From assembly GCA_947450095.1 (NCBI GenBank), contig CANFUF010000019.1, positions 1 to 35,126 on the forward strand: a stretch of 35,126 nt of DNA, given 5' to 3'. The position numbers and the translations under genes were made by a program. The stretch is from Roseiflexaceae bacterium. GTDB taxonomy: Bacteria; Chloroflexota; Chloroflexia; Chloroflexales; Roseiflexaceae. This document shows positions 34,428 to 35,126 of this stretch, one piece after another; positions within the stretch are counted from its first letter, which is position 1, and every line of letters begins with the position of its first letter. The notes beneath the pieces were generated by a model. The model saw only the letters and a program-made list of their open reading frames with translations. It was not told the DNA's origin and ran no database searches.

Positions 34428-34484
34428 CTAACTAGGATTCTTTTTGAAACAAAATGCCGTCTAGGCATAAAGGAGGTGGTGCTC

Positions 34485-34535
34485 ATGGGTAGTAGTCACA
34501 TGCGTATGGGTATCACCGTAAAGGTAGCCCGCTAA
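34485..34535 (+). CDS. 16-codon ORF in a self-contained transcription unit
   Basis: The peptide is MGSSHMRMGITVKVAR. I recognise no family. AAAGGAGGTG (34469-34478), six bases before the ATG, matches all ten bases of the usual anti-Shine-Dalgarno sequence. A 5-bp hairpin (34454-34468) lies just before it. The last nine codons enter a hairpin (34508-34526 with 34541-34558: GGGTATC/GATACCC, CCGTA/TACGG, GGTA/TACC), with the stop codon in its loop. A strong terminator then ends the roughly 170-base RNA. There is no gene downstream on this strand, so a leader-peptide role is unlikely. It could be a real basic micropeptide or a regulatory RNA that engages the ribosome. Confidence 0.55.
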   Translation: MGSSHMRMGITVKVAR

Positions 34536-34565
34536 CGAGTTACCGTACGGAGATACCCTCCCTCC

Positions 34566-34602
34566 ATCCCACCGGCGACGGGGTCGCTGGTGGGATATTT
34601 TT
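34566..34602 (+). terminator. Intrinsic terminator of the orphan mini-gene
   Basis: ATCCCACCGGCGAC (34566-34579) pairs with 34583-34596 in a 14-bp stem with one G-T pair and a three-base loop. ATTTTTG follows on the plus strand. It ends the short transcript starting near 34434. Confidence 0.9.
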
Positions 34603-34631
34603 GTACTATTTGGCGGGGTAACACCCACAAA

Positions 34632-34667
34632 ATCCCCCTCACTACGCAATTGCGCGGTGAGGGGGAT
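34632..34667 (-). terminator. Intrinsic terminator of rplY
   Basis: ATCCCCCTCAC (34632-34642) and its perfect complement (34657-34667) form an 11-bp stem, extended by the self-complementary CGCAATTGCG between them. TTTTGTGGGTG follows on the minus strand. It begins 12 bases after the rplY stop. Confidence 0.88.
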
Positions 34668-34679
34668 CGTAGGAACGAT

Positions 34680-35126
34680 TTAGGCTTTGGCTTCGCGGGT
34701 GCGCACCAATTCGGGCTCAGCGGCATTGGCAACAGCCACGGCTTCACCGCGACCGGCAGTAGCCAACCCAACCACGAGGTCGCCGGCATGGCCGAGGATG
34801 ATGGCGCCACCAATGAGCTTGATGTCGCTGACGTGGATGGCTTTGTCGAACATGTCGAGGCCGCTCACATCAACCACGATTTCGGTGGGCAAATTGCCCG
34901 GCAATGCGCGCACACGCAAGCTGGTGATATTGTTGAAAATAGCATCGCCACGGACAACCAACGGCGACACACCCTTCATGTGCACGGGCACATCGACTTC
35001 GACCGTCTCGCTCATGTCGACGGCGTGGAAGTCGACGTGAATGATGGCACGGCTGACGGGGTGGCGTTGGAAGCTGTGGATAAAGGCGGCAATTGGTTCT
35101 TCACCGGCGATGTTGAGGGTGACCAA
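34680..35126 (-). CDS. rplY: 50S ribosomal protein L25 / general stress protein CTC (5' end outside window)
   Basis: The last 148 residues of an L25/CTC (TL5) protein; the true start lies beyond the right edge. FQRHPVSRAIIHVDFHAVDMSETVEVDVPV spans the end of the 5S-rRNA-binding domain and the start of the C-terminal TL5 domain. LPGNLPTEIVVDVSGLD and IHVSDIKL are family signatures. The C-terminal tail is Ala/Glu-rich. It binds 5S rRNA in the large subunit. It ends at a good terminator and converges with the orphan mini-gene. Confidence 0.92.
   Translation of the reverse strand: MVTLNIAGEEPIAAFIHSFQRHPVSRAIIHVDFHAVDMSETVEVDVPVHMKGVSPLVVRGDAIFNNITSLRVRALPGNLPTEIVVDVSGLDMFDKAIHVSDIKLIGGAIILGHAGDLVVGLATAGRGEAVAVANAAEPELVRTREAKA

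Larger units (their letters stand above)
34312..34679. other. Divergent glpK / orphan transcript region
   Basis: This 368-base stretch between glpK and rplY holds no large gene. From left to right it contains the glpK promoter with its inverted repeat, a plus-strand consensus promoter, a short ORF with an exceptional ribosome site, a long hairpin, and two back-to-back terminators. Each is listed separately. Confidence 0.8.

Noticed and set aside
34485-34505. Peptide start MGSSHM as a cloning-vector remnant
   Set aside because: It resembles a tag scar only by chance. There is no His run, and the surrounding DNA is continuous with native promoter and terminator.
34430-34610. 6S RNA
   Set aside because: Length and strong promoter fit, but the 5' and 3' ends do not pair into a long rod with a central bubble, and it carries a translated-looking ORF with a perfect ribosome site.

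Overview
The window looks like chromosomal DNA of mid GC content (about half G+C by eye) from a free-living bacterium, most likely of the phylum Chloroflexota (class Chloroflexia, for example a relative of Herpetosiphon or Chloroflexus). That placement is inference. It rests on housekeeping gene order, on a four-cysteine N-terminal domain opening with CPYVGL, and on a membrane Cas4-like pair beside rseP, all of which I associate with that phylum from memory. No CRISPR array, insertion sequence, phage gene, tRNA or rRNA was seen.

Layout, left to right. Positions 1-8215 are mixed catabolic and accessory genes: a CrtI-family carotenoid desaturase, a TIM-barrel sugar isomerase, a membrane-anchored thermonuclease with a tandem-repeat linker, and a GH4 alpha-galactosidase (melA-like) divergent from a GH-A type glycoside hydrolase across a very AT-rich spacer. 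A nucleoside hydrolase converges on the glycoside hydrolase. Positions 8411-12105 hold two translationally coupled GT-C/GT39-type membrane proteins. Positions 12192-17298 are a minus-strand housekeeping run: metallophosphoesterase, rsmD, coaD, a coiled-coil protein, yceD/DUF177, rpmF, fabH, fabD. A consensus promoter lies inside it before yceD. A divergent gene encodes a four-Cys/GerMN membrane protein.

Positions 19017-25779 are the classic minus-strand rpsB-tsf-pyrH-frr-uppS-cdsA-rseP string, lacking dxr. It is extended by three small genes: two halves of a Cas4-like nuclease, each with a membrane helix, and a very acidic protein. rpsB has a consensus-like promoter and a structured leader. 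Hairpins follow rpsB, tsf and rpmF.

Positions 25942-29969 hold an ATC-hydrolase-family protein, a small membrane protein, a uridine-phosphorylase-like enzyme, a serine beta-lactamase-like lipoprotein and a GT4 glycosyltransferase. Positions 30057-34311 are a tightly coupled glpK / SMP-30 lactonase / Ser-Thr kinase operon behind a promoter flanked by a perfect 12-bp inverted repeat. Divergent from glpK is a compact orphan transcription unit at about 34399-34602. It has a TTGACA-17-TATTAT promoter, a 10-base match to the anti-Shine-Dalgarno sequence, a 16-codon ORF and a strong terminator; no gene follows on that strand. The window ends inside rplY (L25/CTC).

The most interesting candidates are the orphan mini-gene at 34.4-34.6 kb, the split membrane Cas4-like pair at 19.4-20.2 kb, and the structured rpsB leader with its intercistronic hairpins.
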